Positions 20,969 to 29,506 of a stretch of DNA of 64,000 bases are shown here, in pieces. The notes below the pieces were generated by a model. That model was not told the origin of the DNA, ran no database searches, and worked only from the letters and a program-made list of their open reading frames with translations. The translations under genes were made by a program, and so were the position numbers. Every line of letters begins with the position of its first letter. Position 1 is the first letter of the stretch. This stretch comes from Thalassospira lucentensis (GTDB lineage Bacteria > Pseudomonadota > Alphaproteobacteria > Rhodospirillales > Thalassospiraceae): NCBI RefSeq assembly GCF_032921865.1, contig NZ_CP136684.1, forward strand, positions 602,501 through 666,500, written 5' to 3'.

Positions 20969-21226
20969 ATGGATGAGCAAAGCGCAGCCTACTGGAAGCG
21001 AAACGTAAAACTGGTGACCACTTTGCTGATCATCTGGTTTGTCGTTTCCTACGGTTTCGGCATCTTGTTTGTCGATGCGATGAACAGCATCAAGATTGCG
21101 GGCTTTGAGCTCGGATTCTGGTTTGCCCAGCAAGGGTCCATTTACGTCTTTGTCGCGTTGATTTTCGTCTACGTGAGCAAGATGAACAAACTGGACCGTG
21201 AATTCGACGTTCACGAAGACGACTGA
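20969..21226 (+). CDS. DUF4212 sodium/substrate symporter small subunit
   Basis: An 85-residue membrane protein with two transmembrane helices, starting MDEQSAAYWKRN. It belongs to the DUF4212 family, always found beside a VC_2705-type sodium:solute symporter and believed to be its small subunit. AAGGAG sits 7 bases before the ATG at 20969, and the longer in-frame reading from 20810 lacks a ribosome site. The large subunit follows 35 bases downstream. Confidence 0.92.
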   Translation: MDEQSAAYWKRNVKLVTTLLIIWFVVSYGFGILFVDAMNSIKIAGFELGFWFAQQGSIYVFVALIFVYVSKMNKLDREFDVHEDD

Positions 21227-21261
21227 CGTCAACAAAGTTCCGGATCCGGGGAGACAGACAA

Positions 21262-23028
21262 ATGGATCTTACTACCCTTACCTATATTGTCGTCGGTCTG
21301 AGTTTCGCGCTGTATATCGGCATCGCGATCTGGGCCAAGGCAAGCACCACCGGCGAGTTTTATGTCGCTGGCAAGGGCGTTAACCCGGTCGTCAACGGTA
21401 TGGCGACCGCCGCAGACTGGATGTCTGCTGCATCCTTCATTTCAATGGCCGGCCTGATTGCCTTCCTTGGCTATGGCGGCTCGGTTTACCTGATGGGCTG
21501 GACCGGCGGCTACTGCCTGCTGGCAATGCTTCTGGCACCTTACCTGCGTAAGTACGGCAAATTCACCGTGCCGGAATTCATCGGCGACCGTTACTATTCC
21601 AAAGCAGCGCGTATCGTTGCCGTTATCTGCCTGATCTTCATCTCGTTCACCTATGTTGCAGGCCAGATGCGCGGCGTTGGTATCGTGTTCTCGCGCTTCC
21701 TCGAAGTCGAAATCCTGACCGGCCTGATCGTCGGCATGGGCATCGTCTTCATCTATGCCGTTCTTGGCGGCATGAAGGGCATCACCTACACCCAGGTGGC
21801 ACAGTATTGCGTGCTGATCATTGCCTATACCATTCCGGCAATCTTCATCGCCTTCCAGCTTACCGGCAATCCGCTGCCGCAGCTGGCATTCGGTTCCACG
21901 GTTAACGGCACGGGCGATTACATGCTCGACCGTCTGAACCAGATCGTGACCGAACTGGGCTTCCTTGAATATACCACCACCAGCAAATCGACGATCGACA
22001 TCTTCTGCATCACGCTTGCGCTGATGGTCGGTACGGCAGGTCTGCCGCACGTTATCGTCCGCTTCTTCACGGTTCCGAAGGTCCGCGATGCGCGTTCTTC
22101 GGCCGGTTGGGCACTGGTCTTCATCGCGATCCTTTACACCACTGCCCCGGCAGTTGGCGCAATGGCTCGCCTGAACCTGACCGAAACCGTCCAGATCGGC
22201 GCCGTTGGCGATCCGGAAGGCAACCTTAAAGTCGAAGATCGTCCGGACTGGATGAGCCGTTGGGAAGCCACCGGCCTCCTGAAATTCGAAGACAAAAACG
22301 GCGATGGCCGTATCCAGTACTATAACGATGCCAACAAGGACTTTGCCGCCAAAGCCGCCGAATATGGCTGGGCCGGTAACGAACTTAAAGTTGACAACGA
22401 CATCATGGTTCTGGCCAACCCTGAAATCGCACAGCTTCCGAACTGGGTGATTGCCCTTGTCGCTGCCGGTGGTATTGCCGCCGCACTGTCAACGGCAGCC
22501 GGTCTGTTGCTTGTGATTTCGTCGGGTATCTCGCATGACCTTCTGAAAGGCACATTGACGCCGGATATGACAGAAGGACAGGAACTGATGGCCGGTCGTA
22601 TCGCAGCAGCCGTTGCGATCCTGATTGCCGGTTATCTGGGATACAATCCGCCCGGCTTCGTGGCGCAGGTGGTGGCCTTTGCCTTCGGTCTGGCTGCCGC
22701 ATCGCTGTTCCCGGTTATCATCATGGGGATCTTCTCCAAGAAGGTTAACCGTGAAGGCGCGATTGCCGGGATGCTTGTCGGCCTGGTCTTCACCATGGGT
22801 TATATCATGTCCTACAAGGGCATCTTTATCCCGGTGCTGATCGAAAACGTTCCGGCAAACTGGCTGTTCGGCATTTCGCCGGAAGGCATCGGTGTTGTTG
22901 GTATGATCCTGAACTTCCTCGTTGCTTTCGGCGTGTCGAAAGTTACGGCGGAACCGCCGGCACATATCCAGCACATGATTGAAGACATCCGCGTTCCGAA
23001 AGGAGCCGGTGGCGCCGTTGACCACTAA
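21262..23028 (+). CDS. Sodium:solute symporter (VC_2705 subfamily)
   Basis: A 588-residue SSS-family transporter with about 13 helices. The start MDLTTLTYIVVGLSFALYIGIAIWAKA and GFYVAGKGVNPVVNG-like loop (EFYVAGKGVNP here) are typical of the acetate/organic-acid branch, and ATAADWMSAASFISMAG is the sodium-site region. A soluble insert near residues 310-375 (LNLTETVQIGAVGDPEGN onward) is characteristic of the DUF4212-linked subfamily. Acetate or another short organic acid is the likely substrate, by analogy. GGGGAGA precedes the start. A hairpin terminator follows, before two further genes on the same strand. Confidence 0.9.
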   Translation: MDLTTLTYIVVGLSFALYIGIAIWAKASTTGEFYVAGKGVNPVVNGMATAADWMSAASFISMAGLIAFLGYGGSVYLMGWTGGYCLLAMLLAPYLRKYGKFTVPEFIGDRYYSKAARIVAVICLIFISFTYVAGQMRGVGIVFSRFLEVEILTGLIVGMGIVFIYAVLGGMKGITYTQVAQYCVLIIAYTIPAIFIAFQLTGNPLPQLAFGSTVNGTGDYMLDRLNQIVTELGFLEYTTTSKSTIDIFCITLALMVGTAGLPHVIVRFFTVPKVRDARSSAGWALVFIAILYTTAPAVGAMARLNLTETVQIGAVGDPEGNLKVEDRPDWMSRWEATGLLKFEDKNGDGRIQYYNDANKDFAAKAAEYGWAGNELKVDNDIMVLANPEIAQLPNWVIALVAAGGIAAALSTAAGLLLVISSGISHDLLKGTLTPDMTEGQELMAGRIAAAVAILIAGYLGYNPPGFVAQVVAFAFGLAAASLFPVIIMGIFSKKVNREGAIAGMLVGLVFTMGYIMSYKGIFIPVLIENVPANWLFGISPEGIGVVGMILNFLVAFGVSKVTAEPPAHIQHMIEDIRVPKGAGGAVDH

Positions 23029-23060
23029 TCGGTCGACTGGTTTGCAAGAAACCTGTTGCT

Positions 23061-23095
23061 GGCCCCCGGAAGTTATTCCGGGGGCCTTTTCTTTT
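23061..23095 (+). terminator. Terminator or attenuator inside the symporter operon
   Basis: GGCCCCCGGAA (23061-23071) and TTCCGGGGGCC (23076-23086) form a perfect 11-bp stem with a 4-base loop, followed by TTTTCTTTT. It lies 33 bases after the symporter and 48 before the next gene, so downstream expression needs read-through or a promoter of its own. Confidence 0.9.
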
Positions 23096-23142
23096 GCCTC
23101 GAAGTCGGGCAACAATGCACCACGACAGGGAGGAATGGTCAT

Positions 23143-25011
23143 ATGAGTCTGGAACTAAAAGAAATCAGCGATTTCCTCAAACAGCATCACCCCTTCGATC
23201 TGTTGCCAGACGACGTGATCGAGGCGTTGCCAAAGCGCCTTACCGCGCGCTATTTCCGCAAAGGCACCAAAGTCCTCTCACCTGAACAGCAATGCCTGCA
23301 TCTGCATATTATCCGGACGGGCGGAACCGAAACACGCGATCCCGATGGCCAGCTTCTGGCCCGCCTTGGTGAAGGTGAATGTTTCGGCGTACGCGCGATG
23401 TTCCGCAATGGCAAGGCCGCCAACAACATCACCATGCTCGAGGACAGCCTTGTCTATCTGCTGCCCGAAAAGGATTTCCACGATCTGGCGGGGAAATACC
23501 CGCAGTTCAATTACTTCTTTGAACAGATGGGCGGTGCCCGCCTTCGCAGCGGCATGCAGTTGCTTGAAAAACGTGATGATGATCAGCTTAAACTGATGTC
23601 CATCCGGGTTTCCGATCTGATCGCGCGTGATCTGGTCAGTATCGATATCGGTGCATCTATTCTCGAAGCAGGCAAGCTGATGAGTGCCGAACGGGTTTCC
23701 TGCCTGCTGATCACGCAAAACGGGGACGAGGTTGCCGGTATCATGACCGACCGTGACCTGCGCAACCGCGTTGTTGCCGAAGCCCGATCCTTTGACGAAC
23801 CGGTGACAAATATCATGACCCCGAACCCGATCAGCATCGGGCCGGACGATTATGCCTTTGACGCGCTTCTGACCATGACGCGCAACAATGTCCGTCACCT
23901 TCCGGTGATGAAGGATGGCAAGGCAATCGGCGTGATTACCACCAACAACCTGCTGGCGCGCCAATCGCTTTCCGCCGTCCACATGGTGGGCCGCATCCGC
24001 AAGATGACCAGACCGGCAGACATGGCAAAGGTCATTGCGCAAATCCCCGAATTGCTCAGCAACCTGATCGAAGCCGGGGCGACATCGCGCAATGCGGGGC
24101 ATATCGTCACCACCCTTTCGGATGCGGCAACATCGCGCCTGCTGCAACTGGCCGAGGAAAAATTTGGCCCGCCGCCTGTCCCTTATGTCTGGATGGCGGG
24201 TGGATCACAGGGGCGGCAGGAACAGACCGCCCTTTCGGATCAGGATAACTGCCTGATCCTTGATGACGCCTATGATCCCGAACAGCACGGGGATTATTTC
24301 AAATCACTGGCCGATTTTGTCTGTGATGGCCTTGATACCGTCGGCTACATCTATTGCCCCGGCGAGATGATGGCGAAAACCGACGAATGGCGTCAGCCTG
24401 TCCGTGTCTGGCAGCAATATTTCAACAAATGGATCGAACAGCCCGAGCCAAAGGCCCTGATGCTGTGTTCCGTCTGGTTCGACCTGCGGGTGATCCATGG
24501 GACACGTGCGATCTTTGAAGACCTGCATCGGATGATTGTCACCAAGGCAAAGGGCAACCGCATTTTCCTGGCCTATATGGTTGGCAACGCCCTCACCCAT
24601 CATGTGCCGCTTGGCTTCTTTAAAAACTTTGTCATGATCCGTGGCGGCGAACATGATCGCACGCTGGATATGAAACATAACGGCGTGGTGCCGATTGTCG
24701 ATATCGCGCGCATCCATGCGCTTGCGAACGGCATTGACGTGGTCAATACCTATGAACGGCTCGAGGCCGCGATGGCCTTCCCCTCGATCAGCAAACAGGG
24801 GGCATCCGACCTTCTGGATGCGTTTGAATTCATCAGCATAACGCGCCTGAAACATCAGGTCCGGCAAATTCGTGACGGGGATCGCCCCGATAACTTCCTG
24901 CATCCCGAAAGCCTGTCGGCATTTGAACGCACCCATCTGAAAGATGCGTTTTCGGTGATCAAGAATCTCCAGGCCGCCCTTGAAAGCGCCTTTGGCAAAA
25001 GCGGGACATAA
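23143..25011 (+). CDS. cNMP-like/CBS/DUF294 nucleotidyltransferase regulator
   Basis: A 622-residue cytoplasmic protein in four parts: a cyclic-nucleotide-binding-like domain (about 10-135), two CBS domains (160-280), a DUF294 nucleotidyltransferase domain with GGSQGRQEQTALSDQDN (about 345-360), and the DUF294 C-terminal helical domain. The GlnD-like GS..R.E.T..SDQDN motif implies nucleotidyl transfer, possibly to control the symporter; this is inference from constant co-occurrence with it. GGGAGGA precedes the ATG at 23143. The next gene starts 2 bases after its stop. Confidence 0.88.
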   Translation: MSLELKEISDFLKQHHPFDLLPDDVIEALPKRLTARYFRKGTKVLSPEQQCLHLHIIRTGGTETRDPDGQLLARLGEGECFGVRAMFRNGKAANNITMLEDSLVYLLPEKDFHDLAGKYPQFNYFFEQMGGARLRSGMQLLEKRDDDQLKLMSIRVSDLIARDLVSIDIGASILEAGKLMSAERVSCLLITQNGDEVAGIMTDRDLRNRVVAEARSFDEPVTNIMTPNPISIGPDDYAFDALLTMTRNNVRHLPVMKDGKAIGVITTNNLLARQSLSAVHMVGRIRKMTRPADMAKVIAQIPELLSNLIEAGATSRNAGHIVTTLSDAATSRLLQLAEEKFGPPPVPYVWMAGGSQGRQEQTALSDQDNCLILDDAYDPEQHGDYFKSLADFVCDGLDTVGYIYCPGEMMAKTDEWRQPVRVWQQYFNKWIEQPEPKALMLCSVWFDLRVIHGTRAIFEDLHRMIVTKAKGNRIFLAYMVGNALTHHVPLGFFKNFVMIRGGEHDRTLDMKHNGVVPIVDIARIHALANGIDVVNTYERLEAAMAFPSISKQGASDLLDAFEFISITRLKHQVRQIRDGDRPDNFLHPESLSAFERTHLKDAFSVIKNLQAALESAFGKSGT

Positions 25012-25013
25012 CA

Positions 25014-25703
25014 ATGGGCCTGCGTCAGAAAATCATCGATAGCGACTTTTACCGCCAGATTGTCCAGCGTCGGGCAACCGGGCCGCTTCGCGCCTATTAC
25101 GATATCCCTGCCGCCGATCCCGATACGCCGGTCCGCGATGTCGAATTTGTCGCCCTTGATCTGGAAACCACCGGCCTTGATCCGAAACAGGATGAAATCG
25201 TTTCGATTGGCCTTGTGATCATTCGCCGCCTTGAAGTCGATTTTTCAAGCTGCCAGCATCTTCTGGTACGCCCCAAAAAGGAACTCAGCGAAAGCTCGGT
25301 GATCGTGCATCGCATTTTCGATACCGATGTCGAACAGGCACCCGATATCGAAATCGCGCTGGCCCATATCCTGCCGATTCTGGCCGGGCGGGTTCTGGTG
25401 GCCCATCACGCACCGATTGAACTGGGCTTTCTTGGTCATGCCTGCAAACGTTACTTTGGCGCATCCCTGCAAATGCCGACCGTCGATACGCTGGTACTGG
25501 CCCTTCGCGATCTGCACCGGCAGGGGCAACCGATGAAGGCCGGGGCGCTGAAACTGGAATCACTGCGCCATACCCACAACCTGCCGCCGTATCGCGTTCA
25601 CAATGCCCTTTCCGATGCGATTGCCGCATCGGGCCTGTTTCTGGCACAGATTGCCAAGCGTGATCCGAAAGGTGAACTTGAGCTTCGCCGCGTGCTGCGC
25701 TAA
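25014..25703 (+). CDS. DEDD 3'-5' exonuclease, DnaQ/epsilon-like
   Basis: A 229-residue protein with the exonuclease motifs of the DnaQ fold: Exo I LDLETTGLDPKQDEIVSIG (Asp-x-Glu), Exo II around LVAHHAPIELGFL, and Exo III HNALSDAIAASGLF with the catalytic His and Asp. It lacks the rest of a polymerase subunit. This kind of exonuclease recurs after the CBS/DUF294 gene in symporter operons, and the 2-base gap here argues for coupled translation. Its physiological substrate is unknown. Confidence 0.88.
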   Translation: MGLRQKIIDSDFYRQIVQRRATGPLRAYYDIPAADPDTPVRDVEFVALDLETTGLDPKQDEIVSIGLVIIRRLEVDFSSCQHLLVRPKKELSESSVIVHRIFDTDVEQAPDIEIALAHILPILAGRVLVAHHAPIELGFLGHACKRYFGASLQMPTVDTLVLALRDLHRQGQPMKAGALKLESLRHTHNLPPYRVHNALSDAIAASGLFLAQIAKRDPKGELELRRVLR

Positions 25704-25778
25704 TCCGTTATCAGGGGAAACGGGAACACCCGCCAGACTGATCAAGTCATAACAATAAATCAGGGGACTTCGCGCCGG

Positions 25779-26294
25779 ATGTATGTGTTTATTCTGACGA
25801 CCGTTGTGGTCGGTTTTGCCTGTGCCGGTGTCGTCATGCTGCTGTTTCGCCTGTGGGGGCGAAAGGCACCGAAATATGTCATTCCATTTGTCGCGGCAAT
25901 CGGCATGTTTGCCTACATGATCTGGGACGAATATAGCTGGTTTGATCGCTATTCGTCACGCCTGCCGGGACAGATCAGCATCGTGCAGACTTTTGCCGAC
26001 GAAAATCCGTTTGCACCCTGGACGCTGATTTCAGCCCCAGTTAACCGCTTCACCGCCATCGACAGCGAAAAGATTGTCGTTAATCCGGATAACCCCGATC
26101 AGAAGCGGGTCACCACCCTGCTGCTTAAAAAGGGTGCCGAAACGCTCGCCCTTACCCATCTGGTGGAATGCGGTGCGAACAGGCGCGGATATATCACCGC
26201 CCAAACCGAACTGGATGCCAACGGTTTCCCGACCGGAATTGATGAATGGTTCGCCATGAATGACGACGATCCGCTGCGATCGGTCTGCAACTGA
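25779..26294 (+). CDS. Conserved-looking membrane-anchored protein, function unknown
   Basis: A 171-residue protein that I do not recognise. Residues 1-26 and 33-52 are hydrophobic and probably form two transmembrane helices. The remaining 115 residues are soluble, contain two cysteines (VECGANRRG and the C-terminal SVCN) and would face the periplasm if both ends lie on that side. It lies 75 bases after the exonuclease on the same strand and is closed by a terminator at 26320, so it may be the last gene of that unit. Confidence 0.65.
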   Translation: MYVFILTTVVVGFACAGVVMLLFRLWGRKAPKYVIPFVAAIGMFAYMIWDEYSWFDRYSSRLPGQISIVQTFADENPFAPWTLISAPVNRFTAIDSEKIVVNPDNPDQKRVTTLLLKKGAETLALTHLVECGANRRGYITAQTELDANGFPTGIDEWFAMNDDDPLRSVCN

Positions 26295-26319
26295 ACCGGA
26301 TATTCCAACCATTCAAGAC

Positions 26320-26349
26320 AGGGATCGGCATTGCCGGTCCTTTCTTTTT
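26320..26349 (+). terminator. Terminator before modABC
   Basis: A 10-bp stem with two G-U pairs, left arm A-GGGATCGGC (26320-26329), a 3-base loop, right arm from 26333, then TTCTTTTT. It isolates the upstream membrane protein gene from the molybdate operon. Confidence 0.72.
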
Positions 26350-26393
26350 GGCGATCCCGACCGGTTTCGTCCTGACGGTGCAGGTGGTTGACG

Positions 26394-26423
26394 CCCCGCT
26401 ATATTTCATGAAATATAGCGGGG
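26394..26423. promoter_or_regulatory. ModE-type operator, perfect 30-bp palindrome
   Basis: The left arm CCCCGCTATATTTCA (26394-26408) is exactly mirrored by TGAAATATAGCGGGG (26409-26423). The core CGCTATAT...ATATAGCG agrees with the known ModE box. TTGACG (26388-26393) directly abuts its left end as a probable -35 box, so the -10 region falls inside the right arm. A bound ModE should therefore shut off modABC when molybdate is plentiful. Confidence 0.85.
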
Positions 26424-26463
26424 ATTGTTACCCCTTCCCAACCCCATCAGCACGGTTTTTCTC

Positions 26464-27252
26464 ATGCGCCATCTGATCCAAACCGGTCTTGCTTCCCTGC
26501 TGCTTCTGGCTGCCGCAACCACCGCCCGCGCCGAGGAAATCACGGTCTTTGCCGCCGCCAGCCTCACCGATGCCATGACACAGGTAGCCCAAAGCTATGC
26601 CACGGCAACCGGGGACACATTGCAACTATCCTTTGCCAGTTCATCGACACTGGCCCGTCAGATCGCCGCAGGCGCCCCGGCTGATCTCTATATTTCAGCC
26701 AATCAGAAATGGATGACCTGGCTTGCCGATCAGAACCTGATTGCCGCCAACAGCCGCCATGACCTTCTGGCCAATGCGCTTGTCCTGATTGCACCCGCCG
26801 ACAGCGACCTTGCCCCGATCACGATCAATTCCCAAACCGATCTGACCAGACTGATCGGTGACGAGGACCGCATTGCCGTTGGCGACCCGGACCATGTCCC
26901 GGCGGGGATTTACGCCAGACAGGCACTTGAAAACCTTGGTCAGTGGGATGCCATCGAACCAAGGCTGGCACGCGCCGATAATGTGCGAGCCGCCCTGGCA
27001 CTGGTAGAACGGGGCGAGGCACCGCTCGGCATTGTCTATGCCACCGATGCCGCCATCGCGACCGATGTTAAAATCATCGCCACCTTCCCCGAAAACAGTC
27101 ATCCGGCCATTACCTATCCGGTTGCCATCACCACCGGGCAAACAAACCCCGCCGCGGTAAAATTGCTGGCGTGGCTTTTGGGGGATGACGCGGGCATCAT
27201 TTTTGCGGAATATGGTTTCAACCGCCCGGCAACCAGCCCGAAGACACAATAA
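26464..27252 (+). CDS. modA: Molybdate ABC transporter substrate-binding protein
   Basis: A 262-residue periplasmic binding protein. The signal peptide runs from MRHLIQTGLA to ATTARA, followed by EEITVFAAASLTDAM, the usual ModA start with anion-binding Ser residues, and later SSTLARQIAAGAPADLYISANQ. It captures molybdate and delivers it to ModB. The start at 26464 is preferred because the upstream in-frame TTG at 26425 lies right at the operator. Six bases separate it from modB. Confidence 0.93.
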   Translation: MRHLIQTGLASLLLLAAATTARAEEITVFAAASLTDAMTQVAQSYATATGDTLQLSFASSSTLARQIAAGAPADLYISANQKWMTWLADQNLIAANSRHDLLANALVLIAPADSDLAPITINSQTDLTRLIGDEDRIAVGDPDHVPAGIYARQALENLGQWDAIEPRLARADNVRAALALVERGEAPLGIVYATDAAIATDVKIIATFPENSHPAITYPVAITTGQTNPAAVKLLAWLLGDDAGIIFAEYGFNRPATSPKTQ

Positions 27253-27258
27253 CAAACC

Positions 27259-27951
27259 ATGATCACACTCACCGAAGCCGAGATCGAAGCCCTGCTGCTT
27301 AGCCTGCGCATTTCCGGCGTGGCGGTGATATGTGCCCTGCCCTTTGCCATTCTGGCCGCATCCCTTCTGGCGCAGGCCCGCTTTCCCGGCAGGATTTTGG
27401 TCGATGCCCTGGTGCATCTGCCCCTCATCCTGCCACCGGTTGTGATGGGCTATCTGCTGCTGATCAGTTTTGGCACCCGCGCGCCGCTTGGCGCGTGGTT
27501 GCTGGAAACGTTTGATATCCGTCTGATTTTCAGTTGGACCGGGGCGGCACTGGCCGCGGGGATCGTCAGCTTCCCGTTTCAGGTGCGCGCCATCAGGCTG
27601 GCACTGGAAAACATCGACCCCGGCCTTTATCACGCCGCCGAAACGCTGGGGGCCGGGCCGGTCGACCGGTTCTTCAGCCTGACATTGCCGCTGGCCCTGC
27701 CCGGTATCATTGCCGGGGCGATTACCGCCTTTGCCGCAAGCCTTGGCGAATTTGGGGCCATCATCACATTTGTGTCCAACGTTCCGGGTGAAACACGCAC
27801 CCTGCCGCTTGCGATCTATACCGCGATCCAGACACCGGGCGGCGAACTGGCCGCCGCACGCCTTGCAGCCATTTCCATCGGACTTGCCCTGATCGGGCTC
27901 GTACTTTCGGAATTTGCCATGCGCCATATTCGCAAAAGGGCCCGCGCATGA
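27259..27951 (+). CDS. modB: Molybdate ABC transporter permease
   Basis: A 230-residue inner-membrane permease with about five helices. The LPLILPPVVMGYLLL segment and the cytoplasmic EAA-type loop AAETLGAGPVDRFFSLTLPLALPG, which docks onto the ATPase, identify ModB. It ends in an ATGA overlap with modC, so the two are translated together. Confidence 0.93.
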   Translation: MITLTEAEIEALLLSLRISGVAVICALPFAILAASLLAQARFPGRILVDALVHLPLILPPVVMGYLLLISFGTRAPLGAWLLETFDIRLIFSWTGAALAAGIVSFPFQVRAIRLALENIDPGLYHAAETLGAGPVDRFFSLTLPLALPGIIAGAITAFAASLGEFGAIITFVSNVPGETRTLPLAIYTAIQTPGGELAAARLAAISIGLALIGLVLSEFAMRHIRKRARA

Positions 27952-29063
27952 GCATTTCCGTCGATATCCGCCACAAGATCGGCAAGCTGGACCTGCATGC
28001 GCAGTTCGATATTGCCGAGCCCGGCATTACCGCCCTTTTTGGCCCGTCGGGCAGCGGCAAAACCACCATCATCAATGCGATTGCCGGGTTGCTGCGCCCG
28101 GATCGGGGGCGGATCACCATCCATGACCGCCCTGTCTATGACAGCATGAAGCGGATCAATCTGGCACCGCGCAAACGCCGGGTTGGCTATGTGTTTCAGG
28201 ATGCCAGACTGTTCCCGCATCTGAGTGTCGCGGCCAACTTGTTTTACGGCCATAAACGTTGCGACCGGCCCATGAACAAAGCCGCCTACGATGATGTCAT
28301 CACGATGCTCGGTATCGGCAATCTGCTATCGCGCCGCCCCAACCTTCTTTCCGGCGGCGAGAAACAGCGCGTCTCACTCGGCCGGGCATTGCTCGGCAAT
28401 CCGGAAATCCTGCTGCTGGACGAACCGCTCTCGGCCCTTGATCAGGGCCGCAAGAACGAGATCATCCCCTATCTGGAAAATCTGCGTGACGCACGGCAAT
28501 TGCCGATCCTTTATGTCAGCCACGCGATTGATGAAGTCGCCCGTCTGGCCGATCATATGGTGGTGATGGAAGGTGGCAAAACGCTTGCCAGCGGATCGGT
28601 GTTTGACATGCTGGGCCGAACCGACCTTGCCCCGCTTGCCGGGCAGTTCGATACGGGAACCGTGCTGCCCGCCACGGTCAAAAGCCGCGACCCGCAGGGT
28701 GTCATAAGCTTCCTTGACTGTGCCGGGCAACGATTTGTCGTACCCTTCCTTGGCAAGAAATCCGGAAGCCCGGTGCGCCTGCATATCCGGGCACGTGATG
28801 TGATGATCGCCCGGACAGCCCCGACCGGGATAAGCGCCAACAACGTCCTGCCGGTAACGATCCGCGATATCGCCGATAATGGCGGCGATACGCTGGATGT
28901 CACACTGGGGCTGGGTCATGACGATACCGGTGAAAACCGCACAATCCATGCCCGCATCACCCAATGGTCGGCAACACGCCTGAAACTTGCCATCGGACAA
29001 AGGGTCTTTGCGGTGATCAAATCGGTCACGGTCGACGGGCATTTGCGCGCCGACGATCTTTAA
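27948..29063 (+). CDS. modC: Molybdate ABC transporter ATP-binding protein
   Basis: A 371-residue ATPase that drives molybdate uptake. Walker A is GPSGSGKTT, the signature LLSGGEKQRVSLGRALL, Walker B ILLLDEPLSALD, and the H-loop lies in YVSHAIDEV. Residues from about 295 form the C-terminal Mop/TOBE molybdate-sensing domain (SANNVLPVTIRDI), giving a possible trans-inhibition site. Its stop codon overlaps that of the convergent modE-like gene in TTAA at 29060-29063. Confidence 0.93.
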   Translation: MSISVDIRHKIGKLDLHAQFDIAEPGITALFGPSGSGKTTIINAIAGLLRPDRGRITIHDRPVYDSMKRINLAPRKRRVGYVFQDARLFPHLSVAANLFYGHKRCDRPMNKAAYDDVITMLGIGNLLSRRPNLLSGGEKQRVSLGRALLGNPEILLLDEPLSALDQGRKNEIIPYLENLRDARQLPILYVSHAIDEVARLADHMVVMEGGKTLASGSVFDMLGRTDLAPLAGQFDTGTVLPATVKSRDPQGVISFLDCAGQRFVVPFLGKKSGSPVRLHIRARDVMIARTAPTGISANNVLPVTIRDIADNGGDTLDVTLGLGHDDTGENRTIHARITQWSATRLKLAIGQRVFAVIKSVTVDGHLRADDL

Positions 29064-29440
29064 GACCCGTCTTCGGTCGGCGGGGACGGATCATCTGCCA
29101 GTTCATCGGCAAGCCTGCGCAACTGATCCGCCAACGCTTCATCCGCACGGGTTTGCGCATCGTCGTAAATCGCAATGATCCGCATCCCCGTCCCGGTCAG
29201 GCTGGCCCCGCCACGGCCTGCACCCCCCATCCGGGTTTCAACAACCGGGGCGGCAAAGCTTCTGTTCAATTCTTCAAGCAGCATCCATGCCCGGCGATAG
29301 GACATGCCCATCGACCGCGCCGCCGCCGAAATTGACTGTTCACGATCAATCGCGCGCAGCAGATCGATCTTGCCATAACCAAGGCGAACCCCATCGGGCA
29401 ATTCGATTTTAAGCCGGATTTTAAGGTCGGTTTTTCTCAT
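29060..29440 (-). CDS. Short ModE-like regulator, DNA-binding domain only
   Basis: A 126-residue winged-helix protein of the LysR-like ModE N-terminal type: LLRAIDREQSISAAARSMGMSYRRAWMLLEELN, then the wing with ETRMGGAGRGGASLTGTG. Classical ModE proteins are about 260 residues with two C-terminal molybdate-binding Mop domains, which are absent here. It faces modC tail to tail, and the ModE-type palindrome lies before modA, so it is the obvious repressor candidate. How it would sense molybdate without the Mop domains is open. The start is ATG 29440, the first in the frame. Confidence 0.85.
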   Translation of the reverse strand: MRKTDLKIRLKIELPDGVRLGYGKIDLLRAIDREQSISAAARSMGMSYRRAWMLLEELNRSFAAPVVETRMGGAGRGGASLTGTGMRIIAIYDDAQTRADEALADQLRRLADELADDPSPPTEDGS

Positions 29441-29506
29441 GACGGACAATCTAGCGCCTTGGTCACATGCGCGCTACTGCCAACCGTAAACCGGGTGCAG
29501 ATACAA

